Source of the DNA: JAGVVZ01 sp964373165
GTDB taxonomy: Archaea; Aenigmatarchaeota; Aenigmatarchaeia; CG10238-14
Length of the DNA stretch: 61,997 nucleotides
Assembly: GCA_964373165.1 (NCBI GenBank)
Contig: CAYJTF010000001.1
Coordinates: forward strand, 1 to 61,997
Direction of reading: 5' to 3'
The notes beneath the pieces were generated by a model that had not been told where the DNA came from, made no database searches, and was given only the letters and a program-made list of their open reading frames with translations. The position numbers were made by a program, and so were the translations under genes. Every line of letters starts with the position of its first letter. Within the stretch, counting starts at the first letter, position 1. Below, piece by piece: positions 36,278 to 44,535 of the stretch.

Positions 36278-36921
36278 TTATTTTTGAATCCAACAAGAAT
36301 GATATCTTGCGACATATTTTCATTTTTTTCTGCTAATTCTTGAGCCAATTTTCTTAGGTATGGCAATTCAAATATCTTACCTATTAAATGAATGTGGAAC
36401 GATGTCCTGTATTTTTTGATTTTATTAAACCCGTTCTTAATTAATTTTTTTTCTAGTGATAAAAAACTAAAATTACTCTTGTGTTCTTTTACATATGCAT
36501 AAAAATCGGTTCCGAGAATCCATTTTATGGTTCTCGCTTGAGTTGAATATGAGTTTGGTACACCTATTATAATCTTACCATTTGTTTTTAAAATTCTTTT
36601 AACTTCTTTTATCACCATGTCTGGTTTGTTGGTATGTTCTAAGGTATGATTAATTAAGACACAATCAAAGCTCGATTTTTTTAGTGGAAGTCTGTGCATA
36701 TCACCCCTGATTAACGGTATTAGAAAGTTGCCGTCGTGTAATTTATAAAAATTTACATATCTACTTTCGAGTATATCCAAGCCAACAACGTTTTTATGTT
36801 TATGAGAGAAAATGCCATCAGCACATCCCAAATCTAAAACCTGGCCTGTTAATTCCTTTTGTATTATATTATAAGTTTTTTCTACATAAGGTGCCTTCTT
36901 TAATTTTTTTTCTGATCTCAT
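36274..36921 (-). CDS. SAM-dependent methyltransferase (class I)
   Basis: 215 aa. GQVLDLGCADGIFSHKH (motif I), VVGLDI, RGDMHRLPLKKSSFDCVLINHTLEHTNKP and LKTNGKIIIGVPNS. Typical Methyltransf_11 layout, as in bacterial O-antigen clusters. It overlaps its neighbours on both sides by 4 bp, in a three-gene minus-strand operon with the upstream GT4 and downstream GT2. Confidence 0.8.
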   Translation of the reverse strand: MRSEKKLKKAPYVEKTYNIIQKELTGQVLDLGCADGIFSHKHKNVVGLDILESRYVNFYKLHDGNFLIPLIRGDMHRLPLKKSSFDCVLINHTLEHTNKPDMVIKEVKRILKTNGKIIIGVPNSYSTQARTIKWILGTDFYAYVKEHKSNFSFLSLEKKLIKNGFNKIKKYRTSFHIHLIGKIFELPYLRKLAQELAEKNENMSQDIILVGFKNK

Positions 36922-37997
36922 TTTTTCACACTGGCTAATTCTTTGATCTCATTTTTCAAATTTAATATGAATATATTTATATCAAATTTTTTCGCTTGTT
37001 TTATGCAGTCCTCTTTCATCTTTTTAATATTTTCTAATTTTAGACTACTTACGATTTTAATTATCTCATCCTCATTAGCCTTAATTAAAAATCCAGATTT
37101 TTTATCTATTATTGTTTCTTTACATCCACCTTCGTTTACTGCGATGCATGGTTTACCAGAAGCCATAGATTCTATAGGCACTAGGCCGTAATCTTCATCA
37201 ACAGGCATGTAAATTGTAGCTAAACAATTTGCGTACAGATATATCTTTTTACTTAAGTTTACATTTCCGATGAAAATGATGTTTTTTGAATTTTTTGATA
37301 AATTTAATAAATTATTTTTTTCTGGACCGTCTCCCGCTATAACCAGTTTTTTATCCGGCATTTTTTTAAATGCCTCTACTATTAAATCAACTCTTTTTTC
37401 TTTTGTAAGCCTATTAATAGTAAAATAATAGTCCCCATACTTTTCACATCTAAATTTTTTTGTATCAACAGGATGATACAAAACTTTGCTATTAATATTG
37501 TAATATTTTTTTAGTCTTTTTTGGGTGTTCTTCGAGTTAGCTAGAATTTTATTAAAGTTCTTTATCCAACTCTTATCGAAAAAACAATATATAAAACACC
37601 ATAATTTGAATAATGGTTTTTGCCAAAAATTTAATCTATTATAAACTGTTTCATGAAGGTCATATAAACCTCTATTTGGGGAATTACATATCCAAATACT
37701 GGGTGAATGGTTTTTTGAAGCAGAGGCACAATAAAGTCTCGTGAATAAGTATATATCATATCCGCTAGTTTTTAGCTTGGAAAATCTTAATGCAATTTCG
37801 CTGTAAGTTAATAATTTAGAGTTTTTGAAAAATAGCCCGATTTCTTTTACCTTCAATTTTTCTAGATCCTCATCAGAATTTTTCCAATCAACGTATGTCG
37901 TATAAATATCCGCATTTAATTTTTTTGCTATATCTATAGCAACTCTTTCAGATCCGCCTTTCTCAGCAAATATATCGAAAAATAGAGCTATTTTCAT
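36918..37997 (-). CDS. GT4 glycosyltransferase (WbaZ-like)
   Basis: 359 aa. It starts IALFFDIFAEKGGSERVAIDIAKKL, with SIWICNSPNRGLYDLHE in the acceptor domain, YYFTINRLTKEKRVDLIVEAFKKMP and VDEDYGLVPIESMASGKPCIAV, where the E-x7-E site is E-S-M type. The pattern resembles WbaZ/Alg11-like mannosyltransferases. It is the first gene of the last minus-strand run and marks the right end of the glycan island. Confidence 0.8.
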   Translation of the reverse strand: MKIALFFDIFAEKGGSERVAIDIAKKLNADIYTTYVDWKNSDEDLEKLKVKEIGLFFKNSKLLTYSEIALRFSKLKTSGYDIYLFTRLYCASASKNHSPSIWICNSPNRGLYDLHETVYNRLNFWQKPLFKLWCFIYCFFDKSWIKNFNKILANSKNTQKRLKKYYNINSKVLYHPVDTKKFRCEKYGDYYFTINRLTKEKRVDLIVEAFKKMPDKKLVIAGDGPEKNNLLNLSKNSKNIIFIGNVNLSKKIYLYANCLATIYMPVDEDYGLVPIESMASGKPCIAVNEGGCKETIIDKKSGFLIKANEDEIIKIVSSLKLENIKKMKEDCIKQAKKFDINIFILNLKNEIKELASVKK

Positions 37998-38113
37998 TAT
38001 AATTTCTTTGATCGAAACAGATATAATACCCTCTATTTGATATGAAATTGTGTACTATAGAATAAAGAAAAATTTAAGTACACATTACTCGAAATTAATA
38101 GATAAGTGATAGA

Positions 38114-38338
38114 ATGACTAAAGACAAAAAAAATTTACCATTGGCGCCATTAGAGAGGCTACTAAGAAAGTTAGGCGCCAAAAGAGTTTCAAAAGGAGCT
38201 GTAAAGGAGTTTTCTAATAGATTAACAGACTACGTTGGTAAATTATCTGCAGAGGCGGCTACGTTGGCTAGACATGCTGGCAGAAAAACTATCATTGATG
38301 AAGACGTAAAAATGGCTAGAAGAAAGATCACATCCTAA
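38114..38338 (+). CDS. Archaeal histone
   Basis: 74 aa, HMf-like histone fold: LPLAPLERLLRKLGAKRVS, AVKEFSNRLTDYVGKLSAEAATLARHAGR and IIDEDVKMARRKI. It wraps and compacts DNA as dimers or longer polymers. A GTGAT-like ribosome-binding site and TTTAAGTA promoter element precede the ATG. It is followed by RPA and RadA. Confidence 0.95.
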   Translation: MTKDKKNLPLAPLERLLRKLGAKRVSKGAVKEFSNRLTDYVGKLSAEAATLARHAGRKTIIDEDVKMARRKITS

Positions 38339-38389
38339 ACATCAATTCAAATATTTCAGCTTTCGTTTCGTAATTCTATCAGTGGTTTT

Positions 38390-39394
38390 GTGCTTAATTT
38401 ACAAGAGATATTATTTGAACTAGAGAAGAAAACGTCTTTATCCAAAGAGAAACTAATGGATAAAATAAAAGAGAAACAAGATGAATTTTCAGGCTTAGTT
38501 TCTGTCGATGGGGCCGCACATTTAGTTGCACGTGATTTTGGCATAGATATTTTGAAAACACAAGATAGAAATATAAAAATAAAAGATGTAACAAGTGGAA
38601 TGAGGAATCTCAATTTAAAAGTTAGAATTTTAGACATGACTCCTGTAAAAGAATTTAATAAAAAAGATGGTAGTATTGGTAGAGTTTCTAATTTAATAGT
38701 TTCTGATGGAACAGGAGAAGTTAGAGCTCCGCTATGGGACAAACAAGTTGAGATGGTAAATAATGTAATAAATATCGGAGATGTAATAGAAATAAAAAAC
38801 GTGAATTCGCGAGATAACATATACGGTGGTGTAGAGTTAGTTTTGTTCAAATTTTCATCTATTAATAAAATAGAAGATGATAAAACTATCCCGTTTGAAA
38901 CAGGCAAGAAAACATATAATAGAATACTGATAAAAGAAGCTAAAGACGGATTTTATGAAATAAAAGGTACAATAGTTGATATTTTTAATACAAATCCATT
39001 ATTTTTAACATGTCCAAAATGCAAAACTAAAGTTGAAGATAGAGAAAGCGAGTACTTTTGCCAAGAACATGGCATAGTCGTTCCTGATCCAAACATTATA
39101 ATTACAGGGGTATTAGATGATGGGACATCTTCAATAAGAGGGGTTTTTTTCAGAGACGCAGCAAAATTGATTTCTAATCTAGATCCTTTATCTTTGATAA
39201 AGTTACCTCAGAAAGAAATTATAGATTTAATAAAAAACAGTGTTTTGGGCGAAGAATTTATTTTTAAAGGAAAAATCAGGAAAAATAAAATCTTTGATAC
39301 CTTAGAAATGGTAGTAAATGACGTAGAAACAGTTGATTTTGAAGAGGAGAGTAAAAAACTTATAGATAAAATTGAAAGTTTAAAGTGGTTATAA
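38390..39394 (+). CDS. rpa: Replication protein A (single-stranded DNA-binding)
   Basis: 334 aa with OB folds (VRILDMTPVKEFNKKDGSIGRVSNLIVSDGTGEVRAPLWD pattern, residues about 80-120) and a zinc-finger-like CPKC...C-x-x-H near 205-225. This is the euryarchaeal RPA layout. It binds single-stranded DNA in replication and recombination. The start is GTG at 38390 with an AGTGG-like ribosome-binding site just upstream; no ATG fits. The stop overlaps the radA start (TAATG), so they are co-translated. Confidence 0.85.
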   Translation: MLNLQEILFELEKKTSLSKEKLMDKIKEKQDEFSGLVSVDGAAHLVARDFGIDILKTQDRNIKIKDVTSGMRNLNLKVRILDMTPVKEFNKKDGSIGRVSNLIVSDGTGEVRAPLWDKQVEMVNNVINIGDVIEIKNVNSRDNIYGGVELVLFKFSSINKIEDDKTIPFETGKKTYNRILIKEAKDGFYEIKGTIVDIFNTNPLFLTCPKCKTKVEDRESEYFCQEHGIVVPDPNIIITGVLDDGTSSIRGVFFRDAAKLISNLDPLSLIKLPQKEIIDLIKNSVLGEEFIFKGKIRKNKIFDTLEMVVNDVETVDFEEESKKLIDKIESLKWL

Positions 39395-40349
39395 TGGTCG
39401 AGAAAAAGGTTAAATTGGAAGATATATCTGGCATAGGTCCAAAATTAGCAGAAAAACTGACAGAAGTTGGTATTACTGATCCAATGACGGTTGCTGTATC
39501 AGCTCCCGGGGAATTAATGACTATTTTAGAAATAACTCACGCAACCGCTACCAAAATAATCACAAGTGCTAGGCAGTTACTAGAAATGGGTTTTGTTTCT
39601 GCTGATAAAGTCTGGAAGCAACAACAGAAGACAAGCAGAATAACTACAAGCAGTAAGGCATTAGATGAGCTACTCGGTGGAGGGATACAAACGCAAGCTA
39701 TAACGGAAGCATTTGCACAGTTTGGTTCTGGAAAGACTCAGATAGGGTTTCAATTATCTGTTAATGTACAATCACCTATTGATAAAGGTGGCTTGAATGG
39801 TAATTGTTTATGGATAGATAGTGAGAACACATTTAGACCGCAAAGAGTTATGCAAATAGCTCAAGCAACAGGTTCGGACCCAGAGAAAGTATTGAAAAAC
39901 ATATTTGTTGCTAGGGCGTATACAAGTGATCATCAGGTGTTTTTGGTAGAAAAGGCAGGAGAAATGATAGAGAATAATAATATAAAACTGATAATTGTTG
40001 ATTCTTTAACCTCTCATTTCAGGTCTGATTACACGGGTAGAGGCGAATTGGCTCCTAGACAGCAAAAACTGAATAGGCATCTNNNNNNNNNNATACACTA
40101 CAAAAACTAGCAGATACTTATAATCTCGCTATTTACGTTACAAATCAAGTATTAGCAAATCCAGCTATTTTATTTGGCGATCCTACAACTCCTGTAGGAG
40201 GTCACGTATTGGCTCATCAAGCCACATACAGGTTGTATCTGAGAAAATCATCTGGAGATAAAAAAATAGCTAAAATGATGGACGCGCCCGATTTGCCAGT
40301 AGGAGAATGTGTATTCAAAGTTACGCCTGAAGGAATAAGAGACGTTTAA
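39394..40349 (+). CDS. radA: RadA recombinase (interrupted only by an assembly gap)
   Basis: Archaeal RecA/Rad51 homologue. An N-terminal helix-hairpin-helix (LEDISGIGPKLAEKLTEVGI) precedes the linker FxxA-like region; Walker A AQFGSGKTQ is near residue 110 and Walker B LIIVDSL near 205. After the gap the frame continues TLQKLADTYNLAIYVTNQV, then FGDPTTPVGGHVLAHQATYRLYLRK (L2 region). Ten N at 40083-40092 break the frame, but alignment with family sequence (LNRHL-H-x-LxxLAD) fits about two missing bases, giving about 315 aa. The frameshift is therefore an assembly artefact. ATG 39394 chosen over GTG 39385. Confidence 0.93.
40083..40092. other. Assembly gap (10 N) in radA
   Basis: Ten N between the codons for RHL and HTLQKLAD of RadA. 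Ten is a placeholder; the reading frame is restored if the true gap is 2 bases (or 2 plus a multiple of 3). Confidence 0.95.
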
Positions 40350-40373
40350 TTTCTTAATTTTCATAATAAATCT

Positions 40374-40997
40374 ATGAGTTTGAAAGTGATCGTTTTCGAT
40401 TTTTGGGAAACATTGGTGGCAGGAAATGAAAAAGAGACAATGAATAAGCTATGCAAAAAGTTGAATTTTGATGACGTGAATTCTTTTTGGAAATTTTGCG
40501 ATAGAGAATGGTTTCCAACAAAATTAAATAGGGAATTATTTTTAAAGAAAATAATAAAAGATAAGAATTTGAATGTGGATATTTTGGAAATTATTGCACT
40601 ATGGAAAGAAGCCACAAAAGTTCATAAGTTATTTGATGACGTTCTAAGTAATCTAGAAAAGTTGTCAAAAAAATACAGACTTGTTTTGTTATCAAATACA
40701 AATGTAGAATATTCGAATGAATTTATAAAAAAATTAGGAATAATGAGATTTTTTTATAAAGTTATTTTGTCTTGTGATGTTGAATTGGCGAAACCAAATC
40801 TGAAATTCTTTGAATTAATACTGAAAGAAACTGAAGTCCGACCGAACGAGATATGTTTTATTGGCGATAGTTACTCTAATGATATCATTCCGGCAGAGAA
40901 AATAGGTTTTAAAACCATTCTTATTGATAGGACAGAGAGATATGATAAATCCATACATCACACTATAATAAAATCATTAAATGAATTAAAACTGTGA
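40374..40997 (+). CDS. HAD superfamily hydrolase (haloacid dehalogenase type)
   Basis: 207 aa. Motif I VFDFWETLV has the nucleophile Asp but a Trp where phosphatases have the second Asp, as in dehalogenase-like members. Motif II LLSNTN near 108, motif III Lys in ELAKPNLKFF near 138, motif IV FIGDSYSNDIIPAEKIG near 163. The substrate is unknown. It lies between radA and the EndoQ gene, whose upstream region overlaps its stop. Confidence 0.8.
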   Translation: MSLKVIVFDFWETLVAGNEKETMNKLCKKLNFDDVNSFWKFCDREWFPTKLNRELFLKKIIKDKNLNVDILEIIALWKEATKVHKLFDDVLSNLEKLSKKYRLVLLSNTNVEYSNEFIKKLGIMRFFYKVILSCDVELAKPNLKFFELILKETEVRPNEICFIGDSYSNDIIPAEKIGFKTILIDRTERYDKSIHHTIIKSLNELKL

Positions 40998-41002
40998 TTT
41001 TC

Positions 41003-42292
41003 ATGAAAATAATTGCAGATTTTCAGTTACATTCGAAATATTCTAGAGCAACAAGCAAAGATATGGATATAGAACACTTGTCTAAAGGAGCAAAAATTAA
41101 AGGACTAAATCTATTGGGTACAGGTGATTTTACACATCCTTTGTGGCTGAGAGAATTAAAGGAAAAATTACAACCTATAAATGATTCCGGAATTTTTACT
41201 TATAGTAAGGTTTTTTTTCTTTTAACTGGTGAAATATCAACGTTTTTTGAACATAATGGCAAAATAAAAAAAATACATCACGTCATACACTGTTCTAGTT
41301 TTGACATTGTTGAGCAAATAAATGATATTCTGTCTAAATATGGAAATCTAAAAGCAGATGGGAGACCTATAGTTAACGTTGCACCTGAAGAAATTGTTGG
41401 GCAATTAATTGATATAGATAAAAATATTTTCATATATCCATCCCACGCTTGGACACCTTTTTTTGGTTGTTTTGGATCGAAGTCAGGATTAGATTCGATT
41501 GATGAATGTTATGGTGATCAAATAAAGTATATACATGCTATAGAGACGGGATTGTCAAGCGATCCTTCGATGAATTGGAGGATAAGTTCGTTAGACAGGT
41601 TTACATTATTATCGAGTTCTGATTCTCATAGTCCTAACCCATGGAGATTGGGTAGAGAGGCAAATATCTTTGATTTGGATACTATAAGTTACAATGAAAT
41701 TCATGACGCGATAATTGGAAAAAATAAAAACAAATTTTTGTACACTATAGAAACAGATCCGTCATATGGCAAATATCATTTTACTGGTCATAGGAACTGT
41801 CAAACTAGTTTTCACCCAAAAGACGCAATGAAATTAAACAATATATGCCCTAAATGCAATAGAAAACTTACAATAGGTGTTATGCAGAGAGTAGAAGAAT
41901 TGGCTGATAGGCCTGAAGGTTTTGTTCCTAGGGATGCTATACCATTCAAAACTTTACTTCCTTTGTATGAAATAATCTCCTTTGTTACTGGTACTAAGCA
42001 GTTATACTCTAAAAAAGTAATGGAAGAACAAAACAAATTAATAAACACTTTTGGTAATGAATTAAAAATTTTATTAGAAACCTCAAAAGAAGATTTGGTT
42101 AAAGTTACAAAACCACAAATTGCAGATGCTATTGTAAATGTCAGAGAAGGCAAAGTAAATTATATACCAGGTTATGATGGAGTTTATGGCGAACCCGTTT
42201 TTGATAATTCTCCATATGAAAATTTTCGGCAGAAACAAAATAAAATGACTTCATCTACTCAAAAGAATTTAAGAGAGTTTAAGGGCTTGTAG
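41003..42292 (+). CDS. Endonuclease Q (PHP-family, deaminated-base repair)
   Basis: About 429 aa. The N-terminal PHP domain has metal-binding motifs DFQLHSKYSRATSK, GTGDFTHPLW, HHVIHC, YPSHAWTPFFG and SSSDSHSPNPWRLGRE. A Cys cluster follows (HRNC, CPKCNRK) and then the conserved VEELADRP. This matches archaeal endonuclease Q, which nicks DNA 5' of deoxyuridine, hypoxanthine and abasic sites. ATG 41003 has GTGAT nine bases upstream; GTG 40994 is less likely. Its last ten bases form the start of tRNA-Val. Confidence 0.85.
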   Translation: MKIIADFQLHSKYSRATSKDMDIEHLSKGAKIKGLNLLGTGDFTHPLWLRELKEKLQPINDSGIFTYSKVFFLLTGEISTFFEHNGKIKKIHHVIHCSSFDIVEQINDILSKYGNLKADGRPIVNVAPEEIVGQLIDIDKNIFIYPSHAWTPFFGCFGSKSGLDSIDECYGDQIKYIHAIETGLSSDPSMNWRISSLDRFTLLSSSDSHSPNPWRLGREANIFDLDTISYNEIHDAIIGKNKNKFLYTIETDPSYGKYHFTGHRNCQTSFHPKDAMKLNNICPKCNRKLTIGVMQRVEELADRPEGFVPRDAIPFKTLLPLYEIISFVTGTKQLYSKKVMEEQNKLINTFGNELKILLETSKEDLVKVTKPQIADAIVNVREGKVNYIPGYDGVYGEPVFDNSPYENFRQKQNKMTSSTQKNLREFKGL

Positions 42293-42354
42293 TCTAACGG
42301 TTAGGACATTACCCTCACACGGTAAAGAAAGGAGTTCAATTCTCCTCAGGCCCA
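42283..42354 (+). tRNA. tRNA-Val (CAC), no intron
   Basis: Complete cloverleaf of 72 nt. Acceptor GGGCTTG pairs with CAGGCCC; D arm GTCT...GGAC; anticodon stem TTACC/GGTAA with loop CTCACAC (anticodon CAC); T arm AGGAG TTCAATT CTCCT; discriminator A; no encoded CCA. The first ten bases overlap the end of the EndoQ gene: the TAG stop (42290-42292) is tRNA positions 8-10. Confidence 0.95.
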
Positions 42355-42361
42355 AAAAATA

Positions 42362-43297
42362 TTATGTAGGAGGAACAACATTTACGGTTGTGCACTGGCC
42401 AACATAATATATGTACTTCATTCCAATGCTTACTGGTATACTTTCCCATCCAATGTTAGATAGAGTGTTAACAGGTAAATCGCAGTGAATGACCTTTTTT
42501 CCACCAATAAGCTTCACATTAGTAAGTGGAATAGTACATGTTATAGATCTACCTGGACTAGATACCGAGACTCTTGGTATTACATTAGGCTTTCCTGCAG
42601 GTGGTAGAGCATCGCTCACTGTACCGCCACCCTTATCTTCGATTATAATCTCTACATCAATAGACACAGTAGCACCTTTGAATATCTTTTTGTCAGATTG
42701 TACAGATACAGTTAAAGGACCTCTGCTTGGAATAGACGTTGTTATACCAAGACTGTTCTTAAATCCATTTTGTTGTTCTTTTGGTAATGATTTTATATAA
42801 TTATCTGTCGCAATTTTAATATTATTTTCAGATGTTGTAGTATAACTGAAATACGCTCTTGCTTCCATTGTGTACGGAACCACAACGCCTCTTGAAATAG
42901 TATGTGTTATTTGCCATTCAACACTTTCTTCGTCGCCACCTATATTAGAACTTGGATCAGGTGGTTCTAAGTTGGGTCCTGGTATAGGTCCTACAGCAGG
43001 CGTAGGAACTCCACTGGACTCTATAGTCCATTCAGGTACACTTAATCCAAACAAATAATAATTTACATCTGTTGCTTGTAAACTACCACTATTTTTGATA
43101 GAAAATATTAAATCCATTTGTTCTCCCGTTTCAAATTCATTAAAACTAGGAGAAAATTCAGTTACATGAACTTCATTAGCGCCGCCAGGATTACTACCGC
43201 ATGTTCCAGCTCCACCACCGCCTCCACCTTGGCCAACACATCCTGCTATAAAAACAATTATAGCCAATAAAAATAATGTGAAAGATCTAGTCTTCAT
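42362..43297 (-). CDS. Secreted lipoprotein, unknown function
   Basis: 311 aa. N-terminal signal segment SFTLFLLAIIVFIAGC with a lipobox-like FIAGC, then a Gly-rich linker, so it is probably anchored outside the membrane by a lipid-modified Cys. The mature part has beta-rich segments such as FETGEQMDLIFSIKNSG and FKGATVSIDVEIIIED, suggesting CARDB/Ig-like folds, with a disulfide-capable Cys pair near the C-terminus. I do not recognise a family. Confidence 0.65.
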   Translation of the reverse strand: MKTRSFTLFLLAIIVFIAGCVGQGGGGGGAGTCGSNPGGANEVHVTEFSPSFNEFETGEQMDLIFSIKNSGSLQATDVNYYLFGLSVPEWTIESSGVPTPAVGPIPGPNLEPPDPSSNIGGDEESVEWQITHTISRGVVVPYTMEARAYFSYTTTSENNIKIATDNYIKSLPKEQQNGFKNSLGITTSIPSRGPLTVSVQSDKKIFKGATVSIDVEIIIEDKGGGTVSDALPPAGKPNVIPRVSVSSPGRSITCTIPLTNVKLIGGKKVIHCDLPVNTLSNIGWESIPVSIGMKYIYYVGQCTTVNVVPPT

Positions 43298-43330
43298 ATT
43301 AAATTATTCTAGGCGAACAACTTATTAAGT

Positions 43331-43711
43331 TTATCCTTGTTTTAGTAATTCTGGTAAACAGTTCATACAATTGATTGCTATTAATATAATCATAAACAAA
43401 ACCACTAAAATTATTATCCAATATTTTCTTTGTTTTCTTGATTCAAATATCCAAATAACAAAGACTATCCAAACAATAAAATAAAAAATGAACGGCACGA
43501 TAGGTAAAAATATTAGATCAAAAATATTGATACCTTCTGTCCACAAAGCATATTCTATTGCAGAAAAAGAAGATAATAGAAACAGGCACGCAAACAACAA
43601 CACATTTGATGATTTTTTATTATCTTTCTCAAAGAATAGTCCTACTATAAACAATAAAATAGACATAAACCCCGAAATTATCGACATTGACAATATTATA
43701 TTCGATATCAA
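43331..43711 (-). CDS. Small membrane protein, unknown function
   Basis: 126 aa with four membrane helices (ILSMSIISGFMSILLFIVGLF, NVLLFACLFLLSSFSA, LPIVPFIFYFIVWIVFVIWIF, YWIIILVVLFMIILIAI), paired as two hairpins, and a C-terminal CMNC. No family recognised. It diverges from the DUF63 gene. Confidence 0.5.
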   Translation of the reverse strand: MISNIILSMSIISGFMSILLFIVGLFFEKDNKKSSNVLLFACLFLLSSFSAIEYALWTEGINIFDLIFLPIVPFIFYFIVWIVFVIWIFESRKQRKYWIIILVVLFMIILIAINCMNCLPELLKQG

Positions 43712-43730
43712 ATACTCACATTTAATATTT

Positions 43731-43762
43731 AAATTTCTATGAATAATAAATTTCTATGAATA
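43731..43762 (+). repeat. 17-bp tandem duplication over the DUF63 start
   Basis: AAATTTCTATGAATA occurs at 43731-43745 and 43748-43762. The second copy contains the DUF63 start ATG (43756). The first copy holds an out-of-frame ATG at 43739 that reads six codons (MNNKFL) and ends at a TGA overlapping the real ATG (ATGA). Confidence 0.85.
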
Positions 43763-44535
43763 TCACAGATTTTGTTTATAGATATTACATCAAATCGCTA
43801 GTCACAAAAGAAGGCTACAATATCATAAATACAGCCACATATGCTTTGTTGTTCGTATTTTTATCTTATTTGACATTCAGATTATTCCAAAAACTTAAAC
43901 TTAAAATTAATAAAAATTTTGTTCTTGCCATATTACCATTTGTTCTATTAGGAATCAACATAAGAGTTTTGGAAGACGCTGGATTTTTGAAAGGATTTTT
44001 ATTTATGACACCCGGTATATGGTTATTGTTTCTTTCTGTGATACTAATTACTCTATGGGCATCACTCTTAATCGAAAAAAAAACCAAAGTACCTTATTAT
44101 AGGGTTATGATAATATCTGGAGTTGCTTTGCTTTTACCAACATTTGCTTTAATAAGACTAAACAATTTAAAGGGGTTGTTATATGTTTCACTTTGGTATT
44201 TGCCAATTCTGATATTTTTGATTGTTATTAAATGGTCTAAGGAAAATAAAATTTTATTAGGTGTACACGGCTTTGATTCTATCGTGACGTTTGTCGCTAT
44301 AGATTACTTTAATTATCGCGAGTTGCATGTATTGCCAAGATATATTATAAATGTCACAGGAACAGGTCTTTCTTTTGTGATTTTAAAATTGATTGTCGTG
44401 GGTGTAGTTTTGTATATGATAGATAGGAGTAAAGAGGAAAAAGAATTTAAGGACTTTATAAAATTCGCAATAGGACTTCTAGGATTCGTGCCAGGAATGA
44501 GAGATTTTATTAATTTGGTTTGGTTAGGACAGTAA
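43756..44535 (+). CDS. DUF63 family membrane protein
   Basis: 259 aa with seven to eight membrane helices. DFVYRYYIKSLVTKEGYNIINTATYAL at the start, GINIRVLEDAGFL, then LGVHGFDSIVTFVAIDYFNYRE are characteristic of archaeal DUF63 proteins, whose function is not established. A six-codon upstream ORF ends at this start codon. It converges on the class III signal-peptide protein; the stops are adjacent. Confidence 0.8.
   Translation: MNITDFVYRYYIKSLVTKEGYNIINTATYALLFVFLSYLTFRLFQKLKLKINKNFVLAILPFVLLGINIRVLEDAGFLKGFLFMTPGIWLLFLSVILITLWASLLIEKKTKVPYYRVMIISGVALLLPTFALIRLNNLKGLLYVSLWYLPILIFLIVIKWSKENKILLGVHGFDSIVTFVAIDYFNYRELHVLPRYIINVTGTGLSFVILKLIVVGVVLYMIDRSKEEKEFKDFIKFAIGLLGFVPGMRDFINLVWLGQ

Noticed and set aside
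38356..38907. 183-codon minus-strand frame over RPA
   Set aside because: Antisense shadow of RPA, low-complexity Ser/Leu-rich translation.
39385..40110. RadA as a genuine truncated pseudogene
   Set aside because: The C-terminal half follows directly after the ten-N gap in another frame and is well conserved; the break is at the placeholder.
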